The position numbers and the translations under genes were made by a program. Positions 33,743 to 45,066 of a DNA stretch of 64,000 nucleotides are shown here, one piece after another (the first letter of the stretch is position 1; each line of letters opens with the position of its first letter). Source of the stretch: Phytophthora quininea (taxonomy: Eukaryota; Oomycota; Peronosporomycetes; Peronosporales; Peronosporaceae); NCBI GenBank assembly GCA_011947345.1, contig JAAVTG010000114.1:1-64000 (forward strand). Direction: 5' to 3'. The notes below the pieces were generated by a model. That model did not search any database. It was given only the letters and a program-made list of their open reading frames with translations, and had not been told where the DNA came from.

Positions 33743-33786
33743 AGCGATTGCAACGCTTACATTCAAATGCCAACCCTAGCCGTAAC

Positions 33787-35270
33787 AACCCTATTGATGA
33801 AGACAAAACTGAACATATAGTGCAGAATTACTTTCCGACGCTGGTTCCAGATGGGGATGGCATTTCTCCCCTTGAAAGCCAATGAGGACAGAACCACGAG
33901 TACAATCTAACTATTATACACCATTCCAACGATTGTTGGTAGCTGGTTGCTGGAGCGGTGCACAAGAAACACTTAGAAATGAGGCGGTTTACTAATCCGT
34001 CCGAGCCGCGATCTTTCATTCCAACGATCTTGTTTGGAAAAATTGCCTCGGAAGGCCTCGTATGGTGTAGGAATTACTCTATTCGGCAACGTAGTAGCCC
34101 CTGCCCACAACAACACGTCTCGCCCTCTTGCGAAGGTTCGACGAGAGTTGAGGCTTCGCCTGAAGGATGCCCAACTCGACTCACCCAGAGCCAGTCAAAC
34201 GCACCCTCCTGCGATGTTTCGGCCAACCAAACAGCGCCACTAGCCCCGAGCTTTGGCTAGAACGCTAAACACACAATAAACTCACTCAAATTCCGGGGTT
34301 CCTCTAAAGAGAGGAAGTCACGCCTGGGGAAAGCGCTTCCGGAGCCGCAGCAGCAGAGCCACGACTGATAGGGGTTGAGTGGAGGCGAATACACTCTCCT
34401 CGATAATATAGCGGCTTAGCACCCAATACTGCGAAAGTTCTACTTGCGTCAGCTTCCAACGGGCTCAAACCTTCGAACCGCAGCGTAGTGAACATTCGCT
34501 ATACCACACTCGTATCCGACAATGTTGTGAACTGCAGAAATTTCCCCGAAGAGGCACGTCATCGTATCCTTTATCGATTTAGCGCGACCAAATTTGATAA
34601 GAGTTGCAGTAAAATCCTTAGATTTTGTAACATAATATTCCAAGTCGTCCACGGCCTCCACTTCCTAGGCAACTTCTCAAGTCTCGTTGCTCTCGAACGG
34701 CGCGTCGACCAGCGGCCCTGATGACTGCTGGAACGGTAAGTGTGGTTAGCTGGTGTAAGGTGTCAAGAAGAAGGCGGGGGGTGAGGACGATCTGCCTTTG
34801 GATTAAGACGTCGTGTTTCCTGGGACCCAAGCTACGCTATGGGGGACGATCGCGGCGAGGTCAGCGACGCCAACGTCGGCGTCAACAGCTTGTGGGTCTG
34901 TCTGGCGACAGATATCCCCCGCATCATCACGGTCTGTGGCAGGGCCTTCAGTTGATGGCCACAATGCTGCTAAGCAGAAGGCCGCAGTAGCCGGGGCTGG
35001 GAAGACCAAGGATCTGGCAGAAGAAAGTTTTTGTGCTGCTGCGGTGATTGAAGTTTAATTTTGGCTAGTGACAAAGTAGAGCCTAGCAACAACAAAAGGC
35101 AAAAACAGTTACTTTAGTGGTGTTCGAGTAGTTGACGAGCGTGTCGACAGAATGAAGAAGCGTAGAGTGAGGGTATTCGATCAAAACGATGTCCTGAACA
35201 TGCTTTCTGGGTAGAATAATTTACAGGAGCCAACAAAGTCACCTCGGGATGTGTACCATGTCTGGATGAC
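33787..35270. other. No recognised gene
   Basis: Plus-strand frames at 33958-34260, 34721-34990 and 34813-35058 and a minus-strand frame at 34449-34661 are present, but none has motifs I can assign. A low-complexity region near 34840-34980 gives Arg/Gln-rich and Ala-rich translations depending on frame. I could find no inverted repeats. Confidence 0.4.
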
Positions 35271-35690
35271 GTGAGTGAGTCATTTCATCTTGAAGTGTGT
35301 GAAGAGGTAGTGCACAGGTTGTCATCCGTAGCGACGACACCTTCAAAGTATATGCATTTACGTACATGTTTGGAAGGCACGCACCAGGCTCTCTGCTTTG
35401 GTAAAGCGTACTATCTCTACAAGACACCAACAGGTCCACTCGAACTCGAGCTGTGTGATGATTGCGCGCGTAGATTCGTTTTAACAACTTCTCGCTGTGC
35501 GAAAGAACTAAGTACCTTTTGGTTGCAGGTTATAGAGAAACTAGAGTACGCACCGTTCCAACAACCAGCAGTGACCATCTCTTATGAAAGGTCTCTATTG
35601 AGGGAGTCAAGATTGAGAAATGGTACAAACATATCACCATTCGAGCGCCGTCGAAATGACTCGACAGCGGGAAAAAATCGCTCAGAATAG
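35271..35690 (+). CDS. Hypothetical ORF of about 140 codons
   Basis: An open frame (MSESFHLEVCEEVVHRL...) without recognised domain. It contains a short cysteine pair region, ELELCDDCARRF, and is otherwise of mixed composition with no signal peptide. It is the longest frame in its neighbourhood. The frame is open further upstream, so the start is uncertain. It could be a fragment of an element protein. No neighbour suggests a role. Confidence 0.25.
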   Translation: MSESFHLEVCEEVVHRLSSVATTPSKYMHLRTCLEGTHQALCFGKAYYLYKTPTGPLELELCDDCARRFVLTTSRCAKELSTFWLQVIEKLEYAPFQQPAVTISYERSLLRESRLRNGTNISPFERRRNDSTAGKNRSE

Positions 35691-36396
35691 AGCGAATGGT
35701 CATTTTGCAGTTGACCATCACTTTGCGACTTCAACACAGACAACAAACTTATAATTGACTACTAAATATATTATCACATCAGCCTCTCTATCCTTCTAGC
35801 GTAATATTTTTAAAGACCTTGGCGTCCCTGGTCTTGACCGAGTCAAGCCTTGTGGCGATTCCAGCAACGCTTCACAGTGCCTGTGGCGGCAGTTACGCTT
35901 GCGGTTAGTTGTACGAGCCGGTAGACATCATGAGGAGGTGCGCCAACAAGCTGGGGCAGGCGCGGGAGGGGCGCCATCTACAACTGTTGCTCGTCGACCT
36001 ATGCTCTGCGTTCGAAAACCCAGGACTGAACGTGAAACGTCTCGTCGGACATTCGAAATAACCAGACATTTATAATGGTTTAGCCCTAGAAGTAAACCGT
36101 GTTGCATAAAAAATGATCAAAGACTGGTCAGGTGTAGTTTCAGTGGATTTACAGCGCTCATTTGGTTTTTAGGAAAGAGCCGAACCGCGCGTTTCTTTGA
36201 TGCAGTAAAGAAAAATATATTCCCCGCGCGTGTGGCGCACACAAATATCGACTCTGCTTTTTTTCAAAGTTTTGGGCCAATCGAGTGGCATTCAAGACCC
36301 CCTCCCCTTCAGCACGCAAGCGGAAAGGCTGTGCGAACGCCATGAAAGTTTGTGCTGTCGACGCCGGCATTCATGTAACTCGGTTGACTCTAACAG
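35691..36396. other. Spacer, no gene recognised
   Basis: No frame with a recognisable motif. AT-rich in its first part, then GC-richer toward the acidic ORF that follows. Confidence 0.4.
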
Positions 36397-37125
36397 ATGT
36401 GCTGCTGTAATGCAGCTCCTCCCCACGCCAAGCACGTGCCGCCACGACTGCTTGCGGGCCGGCCGCAACAAAATCGAATGTCCAAGGCACTGAGGATGTG
36501 GAACGTGAGCGAGCGATGGAAGAGCGCCATGCGCAGCTTCGATTCACGTGTCAAGGCGATACAAGCACAGTGGTTGGGAGCGGTTGCGCCACCTCTTGAT
36601 CGGAAGGCCCTTCAGGCGCATCGTACTAAGCACCTCACTCGCGCAAACGGTCAAACTGCGTAAGTGAACGTTAGAGCTTGGAGCGATGGTGCCGCTCTTC
36701 AACTGACTTTGCGAGGTCATACGAAGTTGACACGAACGTTGCAGAGGAGTTTGCGGGTCGCTGGCGTCGCGACCACCAGTACCGAAGAAACCGCCCCGAA
36801 GCAAGACGTCGGCAGGAAAGATGAGAATGGAGCAGAAGGCGGCTGCGACGACAAATCCAGCGACTCAAAGGAAGCCGCCGACAAAAGGGAGAACGCGAAG
36901 ACGAGAAAAGTGATGGCACTGCCGAGAACGAAAGTAGAGGAGAGCTCCAGCGGGACTGATGGTAGCGCCGAAGAAGAATCCAGAGTCAGTGAGGAATCCA
37001 GCAACGAGGAGAAATGTGACGAGGAAGAGGAAGTTGGCGAAGAAGAGTCGGGCAGTGAGGAAGAAGTAATAGGAGCCACACCAAATGAACACCGAAAGTT
37101 GACCGGAAAAAGAGTACAAACGTGA
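36397..37125 (+). pseudogene. Acidic low-complexity ORF with one in-frame stop
   Basis: One frame runs from 36397 to 37125 with a single TAA at 36661-36663. The first 88 codons include a basic helical part (SERWKSAMRSFDSRVKAI, KALQAHRTKHLTRANG). After the stop the frame continues with LTRTLQRSLRVAGVATT and then a long Glu/Ser/Lys-rich tail (EEKCDEEEEVGEEESGSEEE). I do not recognise the family. Position beside a Ulp1/C48 protease relic and a hAT relic suggests a transposon-borne gene, but the link is not proven. Confidence 0.35.
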
Positions 37126-37429
37126 TGCAGTGGAATGCGAGTCCAGTGATGATGAAAGTGGTTAATTCATGGAGAGATTTCCGGGTCGTTGGGTGTCGTG
37201 GGAGGCTTTCGAGCAAACGGTAGTGCAGGATGGCGCGGAGATGGATCTGATACCCGTGGAAATGATGCCCTATTGCAAGACGCTGAAGTGTACGCCTTTT
37301 GCATGACAGGGAAATCAGTCGTGAGACCAATACAGCAAACAGTAAACGCATCCGCAAGTAGGGAACGACACTGGAGAGACAATCATCCCACGCGGCGTTT
37401 GCGAGCTTGAGCTCCAGAATCACCAGGCA

Positions 37430-37870
37430 CCACACTCTGCAGAAAACACTGTCTGTCTGCGTGAACCAATCGATCTCTTCGTAACCCAGCTCATCTCGCA
37501 TTTGCAGCATACGCTTAATGGTGTAGCGCACACTCTTCTTCACTTCACTGTAGTTTGCTGATAGTCGATACGGGTCAAACAGGTAGCAAACTTGGAACTC
37601 CTTGTCCACCAAAAACGCGCGCCAATGATGACCGGTGTTCACAACACCAACGAGACGCTTGTTGGCAGCAGCACCAGCTCCGACACCACCAATAACACGC
37701 CGTTTCTGCTGGAGAGATATCATCTCGTGGAAACTTGGGCTTACCACACCGACGTGTGGATATTATTCCTTGAGGAATATCATTCCAGCTACAATGCGCG
37801 TTGTGTTCAGCCAAATATCGCTTCGAAAGCGGAGCAGTTTATTCCCAGCTATCAACTCCCCACCAACGCT
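37430..37870 (-). pseudogene. Ulp1/C48-type cysteine protease relic
   Basis: The minus strand reads RFRSDIWLNTTRIVAGMIFL, a TAA, then YPHVGVVSPSF. After the Met at 37747 come TGHHWRAFLVDKEFQVCYLF followed by DPYRLS, and later FTQTDSVFCRVWCLVILELK. The order His-Trp, Asp, Gln, Cys is that of C48 (SUMO-protease-like) enzymes, which are often carried by oomycete transposons. The Gly usually found before Val/Trp at the active Cys is Arg here. After about 37430 the frame loses similarity. The in-frame TAA and truncated end make it a likely pseudogene. Confidence 0.6.
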
Positions 37871-37989
37871 CGTGTTTTTCAGGTTCAGACTTTCCACAGA
37901 CTCCTTGTGGGTTTTCTGTAGACATGTCATAACAATGTTGTGTTAGTTCGGTAGATTTCCGGTGGATATTATGTTGCAGAATATATCAT

Positions 37990-38393
37990 ACCTTCGCAAC
38001 GTTGCACGTGTCGCCGAATGGAGTTCGGATGTTGAAGATCTCCTATGCTAACAGCAGAGATCCTCGCGTTCAAAAGCAGTAAAAGACTTGGTGATGAAAC
38101 ACTCCGACAGAAATACTCGGAATCGAGTCGTCAGGATTACTGGAACGCTTTGAACAACAAAAATATTCATTGCTTAAGAAAATTGCTGAAATCGTCTTCG
38201 CGATCCCGATATCAGCAGCAGCCAGCGAAAGAGCTTGGAGCATTTTTGATCACATTCATACAAAGCGAAGAAACAGGCTTTCCGTTGAGAAGGTCGAGAT
38301 GCTTGCATACATCTACATCAACTATGGAACCGTCAGGCGCAATGAAATCGACCTCGCTCGGCATCAGTCTTGTCCAGACAGTGTAGATTAATT
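37990..38393 (+). pseudogene. hAT transposase C-terminal fragment
   Basis: The frame ending at 38391 reads KIAEIVFAIPISAAASERAW, SIFDHIHTKRRNRLSVEKVE and MLAYIYINYGT. This is the hAT C-terminal dimerisation domain. It differs clearly from the matching segment of the hAT element at 30316-33778, so it is another family. Only the C-terminus is present, and one frame change lies upstream. Confidence 0.7.
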
Positions 38394-41359
38394 GTGTCCG
38401 AAGAGGATATATATTTGGCCATTATTCCGTGGCCACTTCCTAAATGCTGTCCTCATTACCAAACAACAGAGTACGAGCTATCATCCTTGCTTTTCTTTGA
38501 GTCACATTTACGATGACTTACCCGATATACTTCCCATTTGAGCCAAATATCCCCTCCATCCGACGAGGGCCCACCACGGAGCCGCCAGTCCGCGGCAGTG
38601 GCCACTTTGTTGGTAGCCATGTAATTTGCGGTTGTTGAAGCACATCTAGCAGTTCAGGACGCAAATCTAGAAGCTTCAGGCCACAATGGATGCCTCCCAG
38701 CATAGCATCGCCTATACTGCGCACACCGCGGATCGTCGTTTGAGTAATCCGAGGGACTGTAAAAACCCGTCCAACGCGCTCCAATTTCGTGCGACACAAT
38801 CACAGAATGCAATGAGGAGGTCCCGTTCTTTACCATTATTCTCACCAGTGCCCCTTGGCTTCGCATCGTCCAGTGGAGCGGGTGACATGCAGCTAACAAG
38901 CTTTGTGCCAACACCCGAGGATTTTAGATGAAAGCGTCCACACAGAAATCTGTCCTAGTAATAGCACGAACTCCTGTAATAATGGCCATTGAAGTGGTTC
39001 GATCAGCCGTGGAACGGCTTCACAGCCATCATCGTTTACCTCGGTCTGGCCTCGATCGTCGCCACCAACTCGTCCATGTCGCGCCAATGGTGAAAATCGC
39101 TTGGGTGGTTCGCCCTGCCCTAAACATGTCGTGGTTAGCGAGGCAACCCGACCATGAAGTGTAGACCCAGACATTACCGCATCCTACGGTTTTAGCAACC
39201 TAAATCTGAGACTCTCGCGCTTTTGCAGCCGCCGGTAGCGTTCCAGCGGTCCATGTTTACTGCTAACTGATTGATCCTCTTCATGAGAACGTGGTTCGCC
39301 GAATAGATCATCGCCACGCGCATCGAGATGGCAACGCTGGTCCTAGTTGTACTCTTGGAACGCGTGCGAGATCTGATGCTGCACAAGACGCCGCAGTGTC
39401 AAGTCTCCGTCATTAATTTCGCGCCACCCCATGCGAGTCACGCGATGCGGCACTCGCACGCTGTCAGTCGTTGGTCTTAGCAGCTCGTTCTTGGTCTTCG
39501 CGCCGTGCTCCAGAAGTCCCCGTTCGGAAACATCCAAAGGTCCTTTTGCACACGGACATCGTTTCAACCACTCAAAACGTTTCAGACCTTTTTGTATTTT
39601 AAACGGTATTTTGACGTATTGCTGATTCACTTAGAACAGTTCAGAAGTCGTCTGAAACCATCCCTAATCCTTCGTAACTTAGAAAAGCGAGGTTGGAAAC
39701 ATGATGGAAAGGTAGTTTTGTGTTGCCACTGAATTGATACTGGACAAACACAAAAGCGGCAGCAACACTGAAATCGACTAAGTCCTCAATCCCACAAATA
39801 TCAGAATCTCGATTGACACTCATGCTGCGGCTTTGTCACTTACTTCAGTTTCCCCATTTCATGCAAAATGACCAAAACCACCTGCTTGGAGCGGCGACAT
39901 AGCAAACGCAGTTTTTGCAAAATACTGTGAGTTCCCAAACACAAGACTGGTCTTACGTGTATACACCGAATACTGGCACTTACATTATCCGGTATACGTA
40001 GCATCGTCCAATTCTAACTCCCCTTTCTGGTCATTTAAAGAAATCGCACAATCAATGCTTTATCAATAGCGAAAACCTCAAATTTGTTCAGTAGAAATTT
40101 GTACAGCGTCACTAAATTGAAGGTTTTGTTCACATATTTACTACAGCAAAAGCTGTACCGCAGCCTAAATTGTGGTAAATAGATAGCGCAGCTAAAACTG
40201 AAAATGTGATGTAGCAAATCCTCCGTTCTGGCATATGCCATGGCTCGGCTGTCAGCCACTAAGCCAGCGAACTGTGTGTGGTACACAGCTGGCGAATGCA
40301 CCTTAAGAAGACTCAGCGGGTCAGTCTTATCCGACTCAGCGAAGTCTAGTTGAGTCTGGCCAGACTTGGCGAGGGACCGACTTCGACTTGGCGAGCCCAA
40401 GAGCTTTGGCCACGAAGGGTCGCAGGGCACGAAGAGCCGTTGTGGCAGAGGTTGTCGTATCCCGACAGCCCAGAATCGTCCACATCGCCAGAATCTACAT
40501 CCACGACTCACCGGTGTGCACCCGTGTCGACAGGCTGCGAAGTCAAGAAGCTGCACCCAATTGCAGGTGCCAAGGATGTAGGTCTAGTGATTCCACAGCA
40601 TGCATGTAGCTAGCACTCGCACAGCAGCTTTCGTTAACTTTCATTCTCAATCAGTTTCCAATTTGCTCTCAACTACGCTCACTGGTTCCAGCACAACACG
40701 GGAGCTACGGCAGAGGTCGCCGCGTGCGAGGTAGGTGTAGTAACGGACCATTTCATTGCGTATTTGTATAGAAAGGATAGGAAACGGAAACCCCTTAGAG
40801 TTTCCTCAGAAGACTACGACATAACTAACAGAGCAGAATTTTCCAAGTCCTAGACAAGTTCACACTCTTCCGGTAAGTCCCTGCACGGGCTGGATGTCTG
40901 CCGTCGTTCCCCGAGAGGCATAGCTTGTAGGGGAAGCGACTGGTAGCGCCAAGAGTTAAGGTCGGCCCGGGGAAGGGCATTTCTCGCTACCAGCGAAGAC
41001 AAATCTCGCCAACTTAGCGAGTCGACGGGTCTCTAACCCAGAACGTCGTTAATCTTCTAGTCGGGCGTACGCTGCGCTCAGTGACCTGTAAAAGCGCTCG
41101 CGCGCCGACGTCCATCTTTTGGTGTGAGGTCACAGGGTTGAGGAACGGAGGCTGCTAACCTCAGGCAGGCCAGGAGAGATTGGTAGCTGGCGACTGCGGA
41201 GCAATTCCACCGCTGTCCCGGAAGGGCCGAATCGCGAAGGGACAACCCTAGCGCAGGCCACACAGAGTAGCCGACCTTAGACTCGGCGAATTTGTTGTGT
41301 GTATTGCGAGGAAGCCAAACTTGACGATTTTGTGTGTTCTCCAATACCACAAAAATAAC
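38394..41359. other. Repeat-derived DNA without recognisable genes
   Basis: Several minus-strand frames (38518-38799, 38893-39174, 39343-39630) are open but carry no motif I can name. The part around 40290-41060 repeats TTGGCGAG/CTCGCCAA-type words and looks like a decayed LTR. No RNA gene or intact frame is evident. Confidence 0.4.
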
Positions 41360-41555
41360 AATAGGGGGTTTCAATGTAGCAATTAATGAGGGTTTTCTTT
41401 TGGCAAAAACAGGATTTGAGCTGAGCAAAAATAAGCCTCCAGAGACGCATTCTTTGAAGTAATTATTAGTCCAGCTATTTTTTTCCTTTTACGGAAGTTT
41501 TTACGAGACGCGTATTTACGACAACTGAGTGGTTGGAAATACTACACCTTCAAAC

Positions 41556-43661
41556 ATGGGGCGTCGCACTACAGGTAATGGTGGTGGTGGCCATAGGTCC
41601 TTGCTGCATTGCTGCAGAAGCAGTACATGGTTGAATGGCTACCATCTGTGGTGTAGCGGGATTTATCAAAATCCGCTTCCACTGCGCCCAGACACGACTA
41701 ACGGAGGGGGACTCCGATATCCGTGGGAATGCTGAAGTGTGCTCACCTTGTGTACCCGTCGGCGGGCTGGATCTGCTCTTCGGGTGCTTCGAGGATGCTT
41801 GACCTATCAAGATCGAACGTCTTGGCGGGACGTGCGAGGTCAGGAGCAGCGCGGGAATCTTCACTCTGCGTCCTTGAATATTTGCCAGACCATTAGTCGC
41901 TCGGATCTACTTGATCTGGGGCCTGGATCTTGGATCCAGGTGGAGGTTGCCTTGAGGGTGTGTTGGGGGTATTTTTCCGTACTTGAACGCTTCCAATAGC
42001 GTGATCTTGGGGGTTGAGGGTCGATCGGTCGTCCTGGCCAAGTAGTAACTCCAGTAGACCTTGGATCTGCACTTGGTACTTGTGGATCTAGACTGCGAGT
42101 GGATCTGGCCAATATATTATTCAGATCACCCGGGCACCGCTTGATCCGTAGTGATCCCGACGTAGCTTGACTGGGCCAATGTAGTTCCCAAGGTCCTGAA
42201 CGCTAGCAAGGGCACTTGTGGTGCGCAAGGCAAATTCGACTCTGTATTCAGCAAATCATGGTTGGATCCTATCCTAAAGTCTATCTTATCGCCAGATCTA
42301 TGTTACCGCACTGGATATCTTCACTCTTTGGGCTCGTGTCGTGCCAGATCGATGGCTGGGGCGTTCCACGTGGAGATCTGGGCCCTGGGGTCCTGGATCA
42401 CTCGAACTCTATATGGATCCAGACCAGATCACTTGGATCCACTATGGATCTCTTCGGATCCACTATGGATCCCTTCATGTTGGCTTCCCATTCGCTGATT
42501 CGAGAGTGCTTCACCACACATCCCTTCTCAATTCATCATCATTGTCGGAAAGTCAACCGATGAGCGCTCATCGTCGTTTGGTGGCGCTCAAACAAAATCG
42601 CAGGTTTCGGCTTGATGGCTGAATATGTTTATGCGTCGTGTATTAAGGCATTTGCTAAAGAAGGTCAATCTGTTCCTGCAAAGTACACCGCGAAGTGGGA
42701 CGCCCACACTTGCCAGAGCAGGTTGACGTCGTACTTCAAGGTGTACAAGAAGACGAAGGCGCGAGTGGACTCCCAAACCGGCTTTGGCCTGACACAGCAA
42801 GAAGTCGATGAAGAAAAGACTTTGGAACAAGCAGTAGTGATGGCTTGCCCATATTACTACACTCTGGATAGCCTCTTTGGGAAGCGACAAAACATCATCC
42901 CATACTCGCCCTTGGACAGCTCTGTCATGGGCCTAAGACCACAGGTTGGGATGGGCCCATACGATTACAATGGGCCTGATGGGGGCCATCGCAAGAATGT
43001 TATCTGGGGTTCAACTTGGCCCAGACCACGTCGACCCCAGCCTCTCTCACCAGCCCCAGGGACGACTCAAGCTCGCATACGCCCACCGATCAAGTCGAGA
43101 GAGTCCGGCCGAGATGCCCCCTGTGCTTCGCCTAGTTCTTCTGCAGACGCATCGATCTCAGCACTGGCTTCGATCAATCCAGCGACGCTAAACGCCTCAA
43201 ATGTAGCGGTTCGACAAGCTACAAGCTACACACGTTCGACTAAGGAAGCTGGGTCGGAGAAACCCACCCAAGTTAGAAAGCGTGATTTCGCATATACCTT
43301 TCGGGAGTTTAGCGAAAAGAGACTCCATGCCGAGGCAAGATGGCACCGAGACGAGTTAGCTGAAGTTAAGGCTAACAGGAAAGCTGACCAAGAATGCAAG
43401 CAACAGGAACGAGAAGACAAGAAGGTTGAGTGCGCGCTTCGGTTCAAAGAATCGCAGTCATCGCTGCGCAAGGACATGTTCCTGAAGCTGTTGGAACGTG
43501 GGCGGACCGAGGAAGAAGCGCTAGCCTTGTTGACAAGGTTGTGCCGATCTAAACCAAGAAACTTGAAAACGTCAAAAACGTCATCGTGCGAGTGTTCTTG
43601 CGCAAATTGTCTGTGCTGGAAGTATATCCGTCGTAGTCAAACTGCTGGCATCTACCACTAG
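41556..43661 (+). pseudogene. MYB/SANT-like Harbinger partner gene, interrupted by an LTR
   Basis: The 5' part begins MGRRTTGNGGGG at 41556 and is cut at 41646 by an LTR. Coding sequence resumes after 42540 and, from 42612, runs open for 349 codons: EYVYASCIKAFAKEGQSVPA, WDAHTCQSRLTSYFKVYKK, VMACPYYYTLDSLFGKRQ, a Ser/Ala/Pro-rich linker, then a charged coiled-coil (ADQECKQQEREDKKVECALR) and a Cys-containing C-terminus. The SANT-like domain and coiled-coil fit the DNA-binding partner of Harbinger transposases. One further frame change and stop lie near 42600. Confidence 0.65.
41647..42535. repeat. Solo LTR (889 bp) inside the MYB-like gene
   Basis: It starts TGTGGTGTAGCGGGATTTAT and ends ...TTCTCAATTCA, with flanks CCATC and TCATC matching at four of five bases, as expected for an aged 5-bp target duplication. 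It is closely similar along its length to 53272-54163, and its first ~130 bp match 13613-13744. Its second half is extremely rich in GGATC. Confidence 0.7.
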
Positions 43662-43753
43662 CAAGGAGGCCACATTCATAGAAGACACAAAGTCGAAAAC
43701 CCTTTGCCTGTCATGTAGTGTCATCACGTACCTATAGTACTATCCTAACGCAA

Positions 43754-45066
43754 CTAGCTCCACGACGACACCAGCGCTACACGCGGGCCATGGACCCGTG
43801 GTCGTGAAACCTGTAACTCGGTCACTGCGTACTCGTACGGCGCTGGTACGGACGCACGCTGCTCCACACCGACGGTAGGAAAACCCATCAACCACGGAGG
43901 CGTCATCGGGAAACTTGTATCTCGACAACCTGAAATGTAAATGCCGTGAAGAACGACAGCTTTGACTTGCTCCCGTAAAAATTCACCTTCATCCGTCTCC
44001 GTTGTGCTCAGCAGCATGTCATTGTACGCATCATCGGCATCGTTGACATCACCGTTTACATTGTCGAAGGGATCCACATCGTAGTACGACAAAGTGAAGT
44101 TATACAGTATCGCACACGCCATGCATTGCTCGTTGACCCACGCGAAATCTTCTTCGACGCATATTTGCGTCGATATACCTTTCAAAACGGCCTATCTGTT
44201 CGTCAGCAACCCGATGCAATTTTCATTCACAACACGAGCCGATGCTAGTATCGTGTTGAAAACCGAGTTTTTGGGCAACACCGCTTTTGTTTTTTTATAA
44301 GGGACGAGCATACGACCAGTAAGCTGGTAGCCTGAGTCACCCACGAGAAATTACCCTGGCGAGAAAAAGATTTCCGGCTCCGCTGAGACGCGTGGCTTTG
44401 AGAAAACTGGAATCTGCGCATGATCCTGGCCATCCGACTAGCGCGTATATGATACGTTTGTCTTCCTCACAAGCAATCATGACGTTGATGGAGTAACGCT
44501 TCTTTCGATTAAAGTATGCTTCACCATCGATGCCAGGTTTTTGACCGAAGTTAAAGTGGGTGCCATCCACGAAACCCGCGGCTCTTTTCATGCCATATCG
44601 CTCACCATAGAAGGTAGATGTTATCTGGCGAATCTGTGAACGAGGCCACCCCACGTACTGATTGTAACAACTCAGCAGTGCAGCTACTACACGCTTTGCG
44701 TACAATGTCACCGTTCCTGCCTCTAATCCATAGGATCTAGCTATCCTTCCGACTGAACCGCCATTGCCGTACATGCCCAGTTGTTCAAGTGTAGCAGCTA
44801 GCTGGATCTGCACTGGCCTTTGAGAATGTTGGTTACGATTCGAGAAAACCGAGTCTCTTGCAATCTGCTGCATTACAAGCTCTGCAAAAACGACTTTCTC
44901 AATGCGAAGTGCTTGCCTAAACTCGGCTCAGGAAGCCGAAAGACCATTTCGGAGTAGTTGATACTCTTCTCGATTGGTGTGAGTGGCGACAATGTCCGAA
45001 CACTTGACAAATACGCATTCCATGTCATAAAATTGTTCGCCTGCACAGCTATCCAATCTTCTTCAC
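43754..45066 (-). pseudogene. PIF/Harbinger DDE transposase, shifted and cut by a LINE
   Basis: From 45066 downward the N-terminal part reads EDWIAVQANNFMTWNAYLSS. The frame open from 44873 carries a helix-turn-helix-like part (GGSVGRIARSYGLEAGTVTL), the first Asp motif AAGFVDGTHFNFG and ALVGWPGSCADSSFL. After frame changes near 44350 the second Asp (VGDSGYQLTGRMLVPY) and the Glu region (RVVNENCIGLLTNR) follow, then an acidic C-terminus. All three catalytic residues are identifiable. The 5' end of the gene lies on the far side of the LINE, around 48590-48760, where an acidic Ser/Glu-rich frame is readable on the same strand. Confidence 0.7.

Larger units (their letters stand above)
30316..33778. 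mobile_element. hAT element, 3,463 bp, with two convergent genes
   Basis: Ends are TAGGGTCCGCAAAT (left) and, reverse-complemented, TAGGGTTGGCATTT (right). The 8-mer GCCGTAAC directly abuts both ends (30308-30315 and 33779-33786), the target duplication size expected for hAT. Near each end are several AAGCTT/AAGCG-type short motifs, likely transposase-binding sites. Inside lie a hAT transposase (plus strand) and a Thr/Glu-rich repeat-protein gene (minus strand), their 3' ends about 85 bp apart. Nothing interrupts the element, so the second gene is part of what was mobilised. Confidence 0.9.
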
